A stretch of DNA of 64,000 nt, from assembly GCA_028564675.1 (NCBI GenBank), contig JAOVVO010000153.1, positions 62,001-126,000 of the forward strand. Direction: 5' to 3'. Both the position numbers and the translations under genes were made by a program. Under the pieces are notes generated by a model. The model did not search any database. It saw only the letters and a list, made by a program, of their open reading frames with translations, and was not told where the DNA came from. Source of the stretch: Onchocerca lupi. Its lineage: Eukaryota; Nematoda; Chromadorea; Rhabditida; Onchocercidae. Positions 63,528-64,000 of the stretch are shown here, piece by piece. The number at the start of each line of letters is the position of its first letter. Position 1 is the first letter of the stretch.

Positions 63528-63551
63528 AATAAAAAAAAAGTATTGAATAAA
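63528..63551 (+). promoter_or_regulatory. Candidate polyadenylation signals of the FERM gene
   Basis: AATAAA occurs at 63528-63533 and 63546-63551, about 470 nt after the stop at 63063. They are the first consensus matches on this strand that I saw, and give a plausible 3'UTR length. Confidence 0.45.
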
Positions 63552-64000
63552 GTCAAATCAATTAAATGAATATAAATAATTTTTTAAGTTGAAAATTTTT
63601 ATTTACATTTAAAATTATGATTTTGAAGAGATTGTGATTGCTCATGCTGCTTCTTATAATAATAATACTTATGTGAATTTTTTTATGATTAGCATGCTCA
63701 AAAAAATTTATTTTGCTGGACTTTTTTGCTGAAGAAAAGACAATAAGAATTTTTTGATAAAAAAAATTTTCTCTAAATAAGTAAAATTTAAAACAAATTT
63801 TAAAATTTAAGACAAATTGTCCAGTAAATATGCATGTTGCGATGGAAATTTAAGGAATTTGATAAGTTAATTTATAAGCTGATATCATTATTGTTATTGC
63901 TATTAGTTATTGTTTCTTTGTTGTCATGTTATTATTATTGTTGCTATCTCGCTTCTGTCATCGTCGTTCCATCGATATGTCTCTTGAGAGTTGAAGTTTG
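63552..64000. other. AT-rich end of window
   Basis: No gene or element could be supported downstream of the FERM gene. Confidence 0.5.

Noticed and set aside
1..64000. tRNA, rRNA, CRISPR, bacterial endosymbiont or mitochondrial insertions
   Set aside because: No T-loop with a matching acceptor stem, no rRNA landmark, no regular spacer array and no bacterial-type gene was seen by eye; a computed search could still find short ones.

Overview
This is AT-rich, intron-rich animal DNA, most likely from a nematode. Nearly every intron I could place ends in TTTTCAG, TTTGCAG or a close variant. Exons are short (about 50-320 bp), and 5' ends carry spliced-leader-style acceptors just upstream of ATG codons. 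One gene resembles the nematode FERM gene frm-3. The composition suits a filarial or other spirurid parasite, but that is inference. I found no bacterial genes, tRNA, rRNA or CRISPR array.

Three multi-exon genes can be reconstructed exon by exon with consistent splice phases. (1) Minus strand, 8807-15117, 11 exons, 520 aa: a secreted, integrin-beta-derived protein. It has a PSI domain, both halves of the hybrid domain and four integrin EGF modules. The ligand-binding beta-I domain is absent, and the protein ends in an acidic linker plus a hydrophobic tail that looks like a GPI-anchor signal. (2) Minus strand, 27604-33304, 12 exons, 563 aa: a major-facilitator transporter of the SLC18B1 type with a long extra N-terminus. 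(3) Plus strand, 53977-63063, 10 exons, about 1293 aa: a FARP/FRMD7-type FERM protein (frm-3-like) with no RhoGEF module. Its disordered tail carries a proline run of Ena/VASP-ligand form, an SH3-type motif and a possible PDZ ligand.

The rest is mostly low-complexity AT-rich DNA: 1-8.8 kb, 15.1-27.5 kb, 33.3-53.9 kb and the last kilobase. Inside it lie an interspersed repeat family with inverted ends (four sites), a TTATTA-rich block of about 550 bp, two LTR-like segments (37.6-38.0 and 39.7-40.3 kb), several minisatellites, and a fragment resembling a GSK-3-like kinase. Several short islands look coding but match nothing I know. The most interesting is a chain of small minus-strand exon candidates from 54.2 to 47.2 kb, which could be an unannotated gene divergent from frm-3.

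The three main genes share no pathway and show no operon spacing. The strongest novelty candidate is the integrin-beta derivative: the exon carrying the hybrid-domain junction reads straight across the place where the beta-I domain should sit.
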